A stretch of 64,000 nucleotides of DNA, from the NCBI GenBank assembly GCA_965242685.1, contig OZ251487.1:1767069-1831068 (forward strand). The letters are read 5' to 3'. The position numbers were made by a program, and so were the translations under genes. Positions within the stretch are counted from its first letter, which is position 1, and each line of letters starts with the position of its first letter. This document shows positions 19,592-27,330 of this stretch, in pieces. A model generated the notes under the pieces. It did not search any database, was not told the DNA's origin, and was given only the letters and a program-made list of their open reading frames with translations. The DNA is from G965215055 sp965242685 (GTDB lineage: Bacteria; Pseudomonadota; Gammaproteobacteria; UBA4575).

Positions 19592-21802
19592 TTATCCCAT
19601 TTCCAGGGGATCAACTTCAATACTCCAGCGTACTCTCTTTGCAAAAGAGCTTTGTTGAATCATGCGCGTCCAGCCGTCCGCTTGTTTCTGTAAGGCTTCT
19701 CTGCTGGAAGAAATGATGACCAATTGGTTTTGATACATGCCGGCTTTACGGGCCAGCAAGGCCGGGATGGGTCCCAGAATTTTTAACTGTGACAAGGGTT
19801 TTTGAGAGAGCAAGTTTTTGATTTCTTGCAAGAACCATAACGTCAGGTTTTGTTCATGCGCGCGTGCGCGTATGAGTATCATTGACGTATAGGGAGGGAG
19901 CGCACAACTTTTGCGTATCTTCAAGGCGTCATGGGAAAAGGCCTCATAGCCGTCCGCCAACAAACGGGTAAGCAGCGGATGTTCAGGTTGATGGGTTTGT
20001 AGCAATACCCTCCCTTTATCTCTATCTCGGCCGGCGCGGCCGGCCACCTGCACTATCAATTGAGCAAGCCGCTCCGTGGCACGGAAATCCGTGCTGAACA
20101 GGCCTTGATCAACGTTGAGAATGCCTACCAGCGTTACCTTGGGAAAGTCATGCCCCTTGGCCAGCATCTGTGTGCCGACGATGATTTGATATTTGCCATG
20201 GCGAATGTCGTTCAACCTGGTTTGCAGCGCATGTTTTTTGCGCGTGTTGTCTCGGTCAATTCGAGTGATTGCGGCGTTGGGAAACAGCTTCTTCAAACGG
20301 GCTTCAATCCTTTGTGTACCTTCTCCCAGCTGCAACAGGTTTTTTCCGAGACACTGCGGGCACATAACAGGGACTCGTTCTTGTTTCAGGCAATAATGGC
20401 AACGTATGATTTTTTGTTTTTTATAAAACGTCATGCGCGCGTCACAACGCGAACACTCGGCTGCCCAGCCGCAGTCCCGACAAAGCAGTACGGGTGCGTA
20501 TCCGCGTCGGTTCAGAAAAAGCAGAGACTGATGGTTTTTACGCAATGTGGATTCGATTGCCTCTAACAAATCAACGGATAAGCCTCCAAATGCCGTTCTG
20601 ACGCGCATGTCAACCAGTTGAATCTGAGGCATTTTTTCCTGTCGGGCGCGTCTACTGAGCACAAGCTTTTTGTATCGTTTTATATTGACGTTGTGCTGGC
20701 TTTCAAAAGAGGGTGTTGCACTGCCCAGAATAATGGGAATGGACGCGCGTTTAGCGCGATAGACGGCGATATCACGAGCATGATACAAGACTCCTTCCTG
20801 CTGTTTGAACGACAGATCATGCTCTTCGTCAACAATGATCAATCCGAGGTTTTTGAAAGAAAGAAAAACTGCGGAGCGTGTTCCTACAACTATTTGTGCC
20901 GTGCCGTTGTAGGCTGCAAGCCAGGCTTGTGCGTTTTCGGTTTCACTTAGATTTGAGTGCATGACGACGATCCGTGTATTCAGCCTTGTTTTGATGCGTT
21001 GAGTGAACTGTGGCGTCAAACCGATCTCAGGCACGAGCACCAGGGCTTGTCTGTTGTTATGAATTACGTCTTTAATCAAAGCGAGGTAAACTTCGGTTTT
21101 ACCACTGCCGGTAACTCCGGCAAGTAGATAACTGCTGAATTTGTTCAGCCTTTTGCGAACGTGGGCATATACGTGTTGCTGTTCTTCGTTAAGGATAAGA
21201 GGCGTAGTTGGTGTACCAGTTGAAGGAAACAACTCATGTCGCATTACTTTTCTGACCAGATTTTTTTTAATCAGGGCATTCATGGCGGGTCGCCAATTCG
21301 GTAAATGTGTATCTATTTTCTTGGCATCGAGGCCGCTTGGGTGTAACCGTAGCAATTCAATAATAGACCGTTGCCTGGGTGCTCGATGCAGCAAGTGCCG
21401 AGAAACTTTATCAGTGCAGTTTTGATAGAAGGCACGGGTCGGCGGTGTAATGTATTTTCCATTGCGTAATGCTGCGGGCAGTGCGGCACTGAGCACTTCA
21501 CCTAACGGTTGTTGATAATATCCTGCGACCCAAAATAATAGCTCCAACAAGGACTGGTCGAACACAGGTTGTGTATCAAAAATTTTGGTAACGGACTTCA
21601 GTTTATCGGGAGGTAAAAAACTGTGATCACATTTGCCGACAACGATACCGGTAAGCTTGCGCCTACCAAACGGTGCTTGCGCCCGCATACCGATTTTTAT
21701 GTCATTAGCCGTCCACCCGTCGGGCGCCAGGTAATCAAAGTTTTGGTATAGTGGTAAGGGAAATGTAATTTGCAAAATGAGAGTTGATGACATAATAACC
21801 AT
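19592..21802 (-). CDS. priA: Primosomal replication protein N' (PriA helicase)
   Basis: Restarts stalled replication forks as a 3'-5' DNA helicase. The frame opens at 21880, but the family N-terminus (LQITFPLPLYQNFDYLAP) points to the ATG at 21802 or 21793. The protein has Walker A GVTGSGKTEVYLAL (about 240), the DEEH box IIVDEEHDLSFKQQ, and eight zinc-binding cysteines in CRDCGWAAECSRC and RCHYCLKQ plus CPQC. Motif VAGRAGRDRDKGRV is also intact. It precedes argS, a frequent neighbour pair. Confidence 0.94.
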   Translation of the reverse strand: MVIMSSTLILQITFPLPLYQNFDYLAPDGWTANDIKIGMRAQAPFGRRKLTGIVVGKCDHSFLPPDKLKSVTKIFDTQPVFDQSLLELLFWVAGYYQQPLGEVLSAALPAALRNGKYITPPTRAFYQNCTDKVSRHLLHRAPRQRSIIELLRLHPSGLDAKKIDTHLPNWRPAMNALIKKNLVRKVMRHELFPSTGTPTTPLILNEEQQHVYAHVRKRLNKFSSYLLAGVTGSGKTEVYLALIKDVIHNNRQALVLVPEIGLTPQFTQRIKTRLNTRIVVMHSNLSETENAQAWLAAYNGTAQIVVGTRSAVFLSFKNLGLIIVDEEHDLSFKQQEGVLYHARDIAVYRAKRASIPIILGSATPSFESQHNVNIKRYKKLVLSRRARQEKMPQIQLVDMRVRTAFGGLSVDLLEAIESTLRKNHQSLLFLNRRGYAPVLLCRDCGWAAECSRCDARMTFYKKQKIIRCHYCLKQERVPVMCPQCLGKNLLQLGEGTQRIEARLKKLFPNAAITRIDRDNTRKKHALQTRLNDIRHGKYQIIVGTQMLAKGHDFPKVTLVGILNVDQGLFSTDFRATERLAQLIVQVAGRAGRDRDKGRVLLQTHQPEHPLLTRLLADGYEAFSHDALKIRKSCALPPYTSMILIRARAHEQNLTLWFLQEIKNLLSQKPLSQLKILGPIPALLARKAGMYQNQLVIISSSREALQKQADGWTRMIQQSSFAKRVRWSIEVDPLEMG

Positions 21803-21947
21803 TGACCGACATAATGAATCGTAACACAAGCTTTTGCAGTCGTTTTGTGGGAAAATGGCACCGTCAACGTGTCGTTGCACTTGGATGACACAATAAGCCC
21901 CATTGGCTCCGGATGTTTTCTATCTTTGAACGATGTTGTCTGACAGC

Positions 21948-23303
21948 ATGATGAAAAAGGCCGTTTATTTCGTTATTTCAGGTTTCCTGCTATGTTTCGG
22001 TGCGGCCGCCGTCGCCAAGTTGCCCGTCAGTATTGGTGGGCAACCCTTGCCTACCTTGGCGTTAATGTTGGAGAAAACTACGCCCGCCGTAGTTAATATC
22101 TCTACGACCGGGAAGGCTGTGGTGCGTGACCCATTTTTTAACGATCCGTTCTTTCGTCGTTTTTTCGATGTGCCGGAGCCGCGGCGAGAAAGGCGAACCA
22201 AGGGGCTTGGGTCGGGGGTAATTATCGATGCGGATAATGGTTATATCATAACTAATTCACACGTCATTGATAAAGCCGAAAACATTGTCGTGACACTGGA
22301 AGACGGCCAGAGATTTGACGCCGAGGTGATCGGCAAAGACCCGGGCGTCGATATTGCCGTGATCAAAATTGAGGCGCGGCATTTACAAGAAATTTCATTG
22401 GGTAATTCCGACGACCTTCGACAGGGGGACTTTGTCGTGGCAATCGGCAACCCATTCGGTCTGGGTCAGACTGTAACTTCGGGGATTGTAAGTGCCTTGG
22501 GGCGCAGCGGGCTTGGTATTGAATCCTATGAGGATTTTATTCAAACCGATGCCTCAATCAACCCCGGCAATTCAGGTGGTGCCCTGGTGAACTTACGTGG
22601 CGAGTTGGTTGGCATCAACACCGCCATTTATGCACCGGGTGGCGGCAACATCGGGATTGGCTTTGCGATTCCCGTAAACATGGCCAAACAGATTACCGCA
22701 CAGTTGATTGAGCATGGCGAAGTAAGGCGCGGACGTTTGGGTCTTGCTACGCAAGACTTAACCCCCGAGTTGGCGGAGGCCTTTGAGATAGCCAGCAAAA
22801 AAGGCGTGGTGGTTGCGCAAGTGGAAACCGGGTCTCCAGCAGATAAGGCCGGTATTCAAGTGGGAGACGTCTTGGTTAAAGTAGATGGGAGTGAGGTAGA
22901 GAGTGCGTCACAGGTACGTAATGAAGTCGGGATGCTGCGCATTGGCGACCGAGTCAATATTGAAGTGTTGCGCGGCGGTAAATCCAAACTGTTTACTGCC
23001 ACCGTTGAGGAACATGTCAGAAAGAGTATAGAGGGAAGATTACTCAGCAAAAAGCTAGCTGGCGCGGAACTTAGAGAAGTTCCCGCAGATGCCGGGCTTG
23101 GTATCGTCGCCGGCGTAGAAGTCGTACAAGCGAGAGGGCATTCAGGTACGGCGGGGTTGCGGAAGGGTGACGTTATTATCAGCGTAAACAAAAAACGCGT
23201 GAAAACCATCCGTGACGTGAAGGCGGCGATCAAGAAAAATCCACGCGCACTGTTGCTGAATATCCAGCGGGATGGACGTGGCTTATTTATCCTTATTCAA
23301 TAA
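21948..23303 (+). CDS. degQ: Periplasmic serine protease of the DegP/DegQ family
   Basis: Protein quality-control protease with two PDZ domains. The start at 21948 gives a clean signal peptide (MMKKAVYFVISGFLLCFG, cleaved near VAK); the ATG at 21933 is an alternative. The triad is visible: His in TNSHVIDKA, Asp in GVDIAVIKI and Ser in NPGNSGGALVN. PDZ1 (about 260-350) and PDZ2 (about 365-450) follow. At about 451 residues it has DegQ length. The name DegQ rather than DegP is a family-level guess. Confidence 0.9.
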   Translation: MMKKAVYFVISGFLLCFGAAAVAKLPVSIGGQPLPTLALMLEKTTPAVVNISTTGKAVVRDPFFNDPFFRRFFDVPEPRRERRTKGLGSGVIIDADNGYIITNSHVIDKAENIVVTLEDGQRFDAEVIGKDPGVDIAVIKIEARHLQEISLGNSDDLRQGDFVVAIGNPFGLGQTVTSGIVSALGRSGLGIESYEDFIQTDASINPGNSGGALVNLRGELVGINTAIYAPGGGNIGIGFAIPVNMAKQITAQLIEHGEVRRGRLGLATQDLTPELAEAFEIASKKGVVVAQVETGSPADKAGIQVGDVLVKVDGSEVESASQVRNEVGMLRIGDRVNIEVLRGGKSKLFTATVEEHVRKSIEGRLLSKKLAGAELREVPADAGLGIVAGVEVVQARGHSGTAGLRKGDVIISVNKKRVKTIRDVKAAIKKNPRALLLNIQRDGRGLFILIQ

Positions 23304-23345
23304 CCGTGAAGAACGTTACTTGGCATACAAGTTTTGTGGTGGCAG

Positions 23346-23579
23346 TTAGCCGCCTGTGACAGGAGGGAAAAATGCAACTTCATCGCCGTTTTTCACCTTG
23401 TCGGTGAAAGTGGCGTACTCCTGGTTTATCGCCACCAGGAGCTGTTCTGGTCGTTGCATGTTGCGGGTTGCCCGTTGCCAAATTTTTTCAACCGTTGTGG
23501 TTTCCGTAATCGGCAGATCGTCTCCGGTTCGTCCCATAGTCTCCCGCAAACTGGCAAAATACCTTACACGTATGGTCAT
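23346..23579 (-). CDS. moaD: Molybdopterin synthase small subunit MoaD
   Basis: Ubiquitin-fold sulfur carrier for molybdopterin synthesis. The 77-residue protein has VRYFASLRE at its start and ends in the required GG after FFPPVTGG. The C-terminal thiocarboxylate is made on this glycine. It is divergent from moaC, 75 bp away. The MoaE partner is not in the window. Confidence 0.9.
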   Translation of the reverse strand: MTIRVRYFASLRETMGRTGDDLPITETTTVEKIWQRATRNMQRPEQLLVAINQEYATFTDKVKNGDEVAFFPPVTGG

Positions 23580-23654
23580 TGTTCAAAATGTTATATATAC
23601 ACTGGCAGCTTGAATGGTATCGCACCATGAACAAGACAGCAAAATAGGTACTTT

Positions 23655-24488
23655 ATGGGCAAATTTACGCATTTTAATCAAGCCGGCGAGGCGCGGATGG
23701 TGGACGTGGGTGAAAAGCCCGTCAGTCAACGAACGGCAACGGCTGGTGGGCGCATCTGTATGCGGGCGGAGACCTTGCAACAGATACAGAGCCGAGGGCA
23801 CAAAAAAGGCGACGTCCTCGGTGTCGCGCGCATTGCCGGCATTATGGCGGCCAAGAAGACGGCGGAACTTGTACCGCTGTGCCATTCCCTGTCATTGACA
23901 TCCGTAGAGGTCGAGTTTGATATTAAGCCTTCGCCCGCCGCAGTATATTGCAGGGCCACCGTGGAGACACGCGCCCGCACTGGCGTAGAGATGGAAGCCC
24001 TTACGGCGGTCCAGATCGCCCTGTTGACCATTTATGACATGTGCAAAGCCGTTGACCGGGGCATGGTGTTGCAGGACATCAAACTGTTAAAAAAATCGGG
24101 CGGGCGATCCGGCACGTGGACCAATAAAAACCCGTCGGAGCATAAAATAACAAAGGAGGAAAAAATAATGGGCACAGTCACGATGAACCAGGTGCTTGCC
24201 AAACTACCCACAAAGGGCCCAAATACCAAATACCTGGCAGGTGCCGTTATTAAGCTAACGTCTAAAGGCAGGGACGCGGATTTGCAGAAAAGCCGGCGTT
24301 ATACCAGCGTGCGTGACGCATTTAGGGGAGAGCCGCAGGCCACCGTGGAGGAACTGACGTTGCACGTTGCCAACAGCCTGTATGGGGCGGGACGTATCAA
24401 GGTTGCACACAGGGCGGTAGGCAGTTTTGTACGTCCTGAGCAAGGATATGGTGAACTGATACCGAGTAAGCGGTCTCATACTGACTAA
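23655..24488 (+). CDS. moaC: Cyclic pyranopterin phosphate synthase MoaC with in-frame C-terminal extension
   Basis: MoaC converts the GTP-derived cyclic intermediate to cyclic pyranopterin monophosphate in molybdenum-cofactor synthesis. Residues 1-160 are a complete MoaC, including GGRI, VPLCHSLSLT (about 73-82), EMEALTAVQIALLTIYDMCKA (quoted in part) and the normal end SGGRSGTW. The frame has no stop there and runs on for 117 residues, giving a 277-residue ORF. A strong AGGAGG and ATG inside it mark a second start (see 24168). The extension is not part of normal MoaC, so this is either a fusion or two overlapping products. Confidence 0.9.
   Translation: MGKFTHFNQAGEARMVDVGEKPVSQRTATAGGRICMRAETLQQIQSRGHKKGDVLGVARIAGIMAAKKTAELVPLCHSLSLTSVEVEFDIKPSPAAVYCRATVETRARTGVEMEALTAVQIALLTIYDMCKAVDRGMVLQDIKLLKKSGGRSGTWTNKNPSEHKITKEEKIMGTVTMNQVLAKLPTKGPNTKYLAGAVIKLTSKGRDADLQKSRRYTSVRDAFRGEPQATVEELTLHVANSLYGAGRIKVAHRAVGSFVRPEQGYGELIPSKRSHTD
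24168..24488 (+). CDS. Unknown protein with internal start inside the moaC reading frame
   Basis: ATG at 24168 is preceded by AGGAGG at 24154-24159 with an 8-base spacer, a near-ideal initiation site inside the open moaC frame. The product would have 106 residues (MGTVTMNQVLAKLP at its start), is basic, and ends with TD just before mutY. I do not recognise the family. It could be made both as a MoaC fusion and as a free protein. A lost moaC stop codon is the simplest origin: a TAA lies in another frame at about 24147. Confidence 0.6.
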   Translation: MGTVTMNQVLAKLPTKGPNTKYLAGAVIKLTSKGRDADLQKSRRYTSVRDAFRGEPQATVEELTLHVANSLYGAGRIKVAHRAVGSFVRPEQGYGELIPSKRSHTD

Positions 24489-24542
24489 ACCCTTGCCGGG
24501 GAAAGAAAACGGTAATTTGCCGAAGTCTTGTTTTTGGATTCA

Positions 24543-25637
24543 ATGGATAAATCTTTCAGTACTCGGATACTGGCCTGGTTTGATCGGCATGGCCGCAAAA
24601 ATCTGCCCTGGCAGCGTGATAGCGGCCCGTACAGTATCTGGGTTTCTGAAATCATGTTGCAGCAAACGCGTGTTGAGACCGTAATTCCCTATTACGAAAG
24701 GTTCATGTGCCGGTTCCCGGATGCGGGGCGGCTTTCCCGCGCCTCACTTGATGAAGTGCTGCATTACTGGACCGGCCTGGGCTACTATGCAAGGGCAAGG
24801 AACCTGCATAAAGCCGCCGTACAGATATGCGAAAGGCATGACGGTATTTTCCCGCAAACCTTTGATGAGATTATTGCGTTGCCGGGCATAGGCCGCTCTA
24901 CGGCGGGCGCGATCTTGGCGTTGGCTTTTAATCAACCCTATGCCGTCCTGGACGGCAACGTGAAGCGTGTATTGGCCAGATATTTTGCGGTAGAAGGTTG
25001 GCCCGGTAAACGTTCAATTGAAGAGAAGCTGTGGCGGTATGCAGAATCATTGCTGCCCGAAGACAACCTTGCGCAATACACGCAGGCGATGATGGATGTA
25101 GGTGCTACGCTATGCACACGTACTCGCCCGAACTGTACGATTTGCCCGCTCAATTCAGGCTGTACGGCCTGTAAACAGCATCGTCAACTTGAGTTTCCTG
25201 TACCGAGACCTTCTCGCTGTCTGCCGCAACGCAAGGTAGTGATTGCCCTGGTACAAGATGGTGACGGTGCGATATGGTTGGAAAAGCGCCCTCCTGTCGG
25301 TATCTGGGGAGGTTTGTACGGCTTCCCTGAGTTTGCGGACGCACCCGCCATGCAAAAGTGGCTTGAAAAGGCATACGGAGAAAACTGTTTCAAAATTATG
25401 GCGTTGCCAACTGTTGTACACACCTTTTCCCACCTTGAGCTTCACATGTACCCGAAGTTGATAAAATTAAACGGCTATCCTCATGTTGTGATGGAAGACG
25501 CCCTCGGGGTCTGGTATAAAGGCCGTGACCAAAAAATTGGTTTGGCGGCACCGATCAAAAAAACGTTACAACTGGTAACACAACAGAAAAAGAGGGATAT
25601 CCATGGCGCGCAAAGTGCAATGCGTAAAGCTTGGTAA
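24543..25637 (+). CDS. mutY: A/G-specific adenine DNA glycosylase
   Basis: Removes adenine opposite 8-oxoguanine. From the ATG at 24543 the protein has 364 residues; a TTG at 24528 is an alternative start. The helix-hairpin-helix region ALPGIGRSTAGAILALAF, the catalytic aspartate in AVLDGNVKRVLAR and the Fe-S cluster motif C-X6-C-X2-C-X5-C (CTRTRPNCTICPLNSGC) are all present. The C-terminal Nudix-like domain recognises 8-oxoG. It overlaps yggX by 35 bp, as in many Gammaproteobacteria. Confidence 0.94.
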   Translation: MDKSFSTRILAWFDRHGRKNLPWQRDSGPYSIWVSEIMLQQTRVETVIPYYERFMCRFPDAGRLSRASLDEVLHYWTGLGYYARARNLHKAAVQICERHDGIFPQTFDEIIALPGIGRSTAGAILALAFNQPYAVLDGNVKRVLARYFAVEGWPGKRSIEEKLWRYAESLLPEDNLAQYTQAMMDVGATLCTRTRPNCTICPLNSGCTACKQHRQLEFPVPRPSRCLPQRKVVIALVQDGDGAIWLEKRPPVGIWGGLYGFPEFADAPAMQKWLEKAYGENCFKIMALPTVVHTFSHLELHMYPKLIKLNGYPHVVMEDALGVWYKGRDQKIGLAAPIKKTLQLVTQQKKRDIHGAQSAMRKAW

Positions 25638-25872
25638 AGAAGCCGAAGGTTTGGAATACATGCCTTATCCCGGCGAACTAGGGAAAAAAATCTATACCAA
25701 TGTTTCGAAAGAGGGTTGGGAAATGTGGGTCAATCATCAAACTATGTTGATGAACGAATACAGGCTTACTCCCGTAGACCCGAAAGCGCGTAAATTTCTG
25801 GAAGAAGAGATGGAAAAATTCTTTTTTGGTGAGGGATCGGAGAAGCCGAAAGAATTTGTTGCGCCCGAGTGA
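25603..25872 (+). CDS. yggX: Probable Fe(2+)-trafficking protein YggX
   Basis: An 89-residue protein linked to iron handling and protection of Fe-S clusters. It has the family signature MARKVQCVKLGKEAEGL, PYPGELGKKIY and EGWEMWVNHQTMLMNEYRL. The start lies within the 3' end of mutY, which suggests translational coupling. This conserved pair supports both starts. Confidence 0.95.
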   Translation: MARKVQCVKLGKEAEGLEYMPYPGELGKKIYTNVSKEGWEMWVNHQTMLMNEYRLTPVDPKARKFLEEEMEKFFFGEGSEKPKEFVAPE

Positions 25873-25883
25873 CGGGTGCAGTG

Positions 25884-25909
25884 ACCCCCAACGCCAACGG
25901 CTTGGGGGT
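25884..25909 (+). terminator. GC-rich hairpin after yggX
   Basis: ACCCCCAA (25884-25891) pairs with TTGGGGGT (25902-25909), and inside it GCC pairs with GGC around an AAC loop, with one bulged C. It begins 12 bp after the yggX stop. No T-run follows, so it may act as an RNA-stabilising or pausing hairpin rather than a classical terminator. Confidence 0.55.
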
Positions 25910-25945
25910 ACTACTTAACTTACCGAAAGTCATTTCTTTGGGTTT

Positions 25946-26021
25946 GGCCAGGTAGCTCAGTCGGTAGAGCAGTGGACTGAAAATCCTCGTGTCGGTGGTT
26001 CGATTCCACCCCTGGCCACCA
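25946..26021 (+). tRNA. tRNA-Phe (GAA anticodon)
   Basis: A 76-base tRNA with acceptor arms GGCCAGG and CCTGGCC, D-arm TAGCTCAGTCGGTAGAGC, T-arm GGTTCGATTCC and an encoded CCA at 26019-26021. The anticodon GAA is at 25979-25981 in ACTGAAAAT. The cbtA stop codon lies 5 bp beyond it on the other strand, so the tRNA 3' end marks the left border of the thiocyanate island. Confidence 0.97.
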
Positions 26022-26025
26022 CAAT

Positions 26026-26766
26026 CTAAGCGCTTGTAGACTTTCCGATCTTGTTGAAAAACCAAGCACTCAGTATTCCCAGCACGACCCAAAATATCGC
26101 ATTGGTAGTGAGAGACGTGAAGATAAAGCTATTCCTAAGCTCTTGAGGCGCCAGTCCCCCGACTTCTTGGGGTTGCGGTGCGCCAAACAGGTGCGGCAGT
26201 ATTATCAATACCACGCCGGCCAGTTTGATATAACTCTTCTGAAAGGCGATTATCCACAAGCCTGCTGCAGTGGCGATAGCAGTAAACCACCACCACATCT
26301 GTGCTGTCCACAGCGGTTCGGCAGTCATGTCACCAGGGAGTTTCGGGGGTAAGCCGCCAAGTGTGGGTCCTGCGGTTGCAAGGTGAAATACGGCAAAGCC
26401 TGCAACTCCCCACAATATACCCTTGATCCAGGTAACGGAGCCTCGCAGTGCATAGCAAGCCGTCAGCAAAAGCCCGAATCCAATACTGGCAATTATACTG
26501 TTTATAAAGGTGTAGAAAGTTCGTTCGGCACCGTCTGCCGGCGCCCATGCCTCTTCGTTTTCTTCGGTATGGGCATGATCTGAATCCATGAGGCTTTCTT
26601 GTTCATGTGTATGACCTTGATCGTCCTCCGCTACTTCATAGCTCTCCGCCTCAATAATCATGGGGGTGATCATGAAGAGTTGCATACCTGTAAGCAGTAG
26701 GCCAGCAATCCCCCCCGCCAGTATTGCAGGCCAGAATATTTCCTGGATTTTATCAAAAATAGACAT
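26026..26766 (-). CDS. cbtA: Cobalt transporter subunit CbtA
   Basis: A 246-residue inner-membrane protein with about five or six helices. It has the family pattern: an N-terminal helix (WPAILAGGIAGLLLTGMQLF, quoted in part), a His- and acid-rich loop at about residues 48-72 (with HTHEQ and SDHAHTEE), FTFYTFI-type and ASIGFGLLLTACY helices, and PTLGGLPPKLPGDM. CbtA works with the small CbtB in uptake of Co(2+). The neighbouring Co-dependent thiocyanate hydrolase explains its place here. It is transcribed after cbtB with a 46-bp gap. Confidence 0.88.
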   Translation of the reverse strand: MSIFDKIQEIFWPAILAGGIAGLLLTGMQLFMITPMIIEAESYEVAEDDQGHTHEQESLMDSDHAHTEENEEAWAPADGAERTFYTFINSIIASIGFGLLLTACYALRGSVTWIKGILWGVAGFAVFHLATAGPTLGGLPPKLPGDMTAEPLWTAQMWWWFTAIATAAGLWIIAFQKSYIKLAGVVLIILPHLFGAPQPQEVGGLAPQELRNSFIFTSLTTNAIFWVVLGILSAWFFNKIGKSTSA

Positions 26767-26812
26767 AACTTACCTCCATACCTCGCTTTACGAGGAAGGA
26801 TGAAATTTATTA

Positions 26813-27010
26813 TTAGTGGCAGGGGAAAGAAAGCCCGTGTCGAATGTCGTGTGCCGCGTTGTGCATAATTTCTGGCGAGGCAAAACCTACGGCGGTGATA
26901 ATGAATAGGCCAGTGAGAACCGCTGCCGTGACGGCGTATATCGTAGCCCATGGCATGTCCCCGGCTTGAATTTGAGCTAACAGACCTTTTGTTTCTTTAA
27001 CTGTACTCAT
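26813..27010 (-). CDS. cbtB: Cobalt transporter subunit CbtB
   Basis: A 65-residue, single-helix protein (helix at about residues 24-44) that ends with the histidine-rich metal site HNAAHDIRHGLSFPCH, typical of CbtB. The start at 27010 is preceded by AAGGAGAAAC. Its own promoter (27056-27084) and the distal operator at 27291 lie upstream. CbtB genes are often under a cobalamin riboswitch; I see no complete one here. Confidence 0.88.
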   Translation of the reverse strand: MSTVKETKGLLAQIQAGDMPWATIYAVTAAVLTGLFIITAVGFASPEIMHNAAHDIRHGLSFPCH

Positions 27011-27055
27011 TATTTGTTTCTCCTTAATGTCGGTTTGGAGTTTGATCAGTTGGTA

Positions 27056-27084
27056 ATTATTCTGATTTTAGCAAGTCTTGACAA
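27056..27084 (-). promoter_or_regulatory. Promoter of cbtBA
   Basis: Read on the minus strand, TTGTCA (27079-27084) is followed after 17 bp by AATAAT (27056-27061). Transcription would begin near 27049, leaving a leader of about 40 bases to cbtB. This promoter is separate from the -35-like box inside the distal operator at 27291. Confidence 0.5.
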
Positions 27085-27150
27085 AAATTTCCGCAGAGAG
27101 CACCTATAGTGTATTCAGCCTTCCGATAATGATTTTCCATCAGGTCTCGG

Positions 27151-27211
27151 GGGTTAATCTACTAAGTGTTGTGACCAACAGATTGAGTGAAGTTGGAGCA
27201 CGCATTAACCC
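27151..27211. other. Nested stem-loop in the cbtB/cynR intergenic region
   Basis: GGGTTAAT (27151-27158) pairs with ATTAACCC (27204-27211). Inside it GTG (27171-27173) pairs with CAC (27199-27201), and CCAAC (27175-27179) with GTTGG (27192-27196) around a 12-base loop. If transcription starts at the distal promoter overlapping 27291-27326, this structure lies in the cbtB leader. The rest of the 320-bp gap 27011-27330 holds the promoter and operator described separately. Confidence 0.45.
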
Positions 27212-27290
27212 AGGACATAGTTTTGCATCTCTACTTAATGGTTAAATACTGTATGATTACTGAACAGTTTAGCAAGAAAATGAATTTGTG

Positions 27291-27326
27291 GTCAAAAACT
27301 TTGTTATTATCAATTGTATAGGTTTT
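27291..27326 (-). promoter_or_regulatory. LysR-type operator copy D (cbtB / cynR)
   Basis: One of four ungapped copies of a 36-bp element. Read on the minus strand, it has CTAT at positions 6-9, GATAA at 16-20, AACAAAGT at 22-29 and ends in TTTGAC, a -35-like box pointing to cbtB (weak -10 GCTAAA at 27268-27273). The T at 7 and A at 19 form the T-N11-A core of LysR-family sites. It ends 4 bp before the cynR ATG on the other strand, which is a typical autoregulation position. Confidence 0.75.
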
Positions 27327-27330
27327 GGCT

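Noticed and set aside
27120..27160. GAGACCTG resembling the B12-box on the minus strand upstream of cbtB
   Set aside because: Only eight bases match. The other conserved blocks of cobalamin riboswitches are missing, so it is not called.
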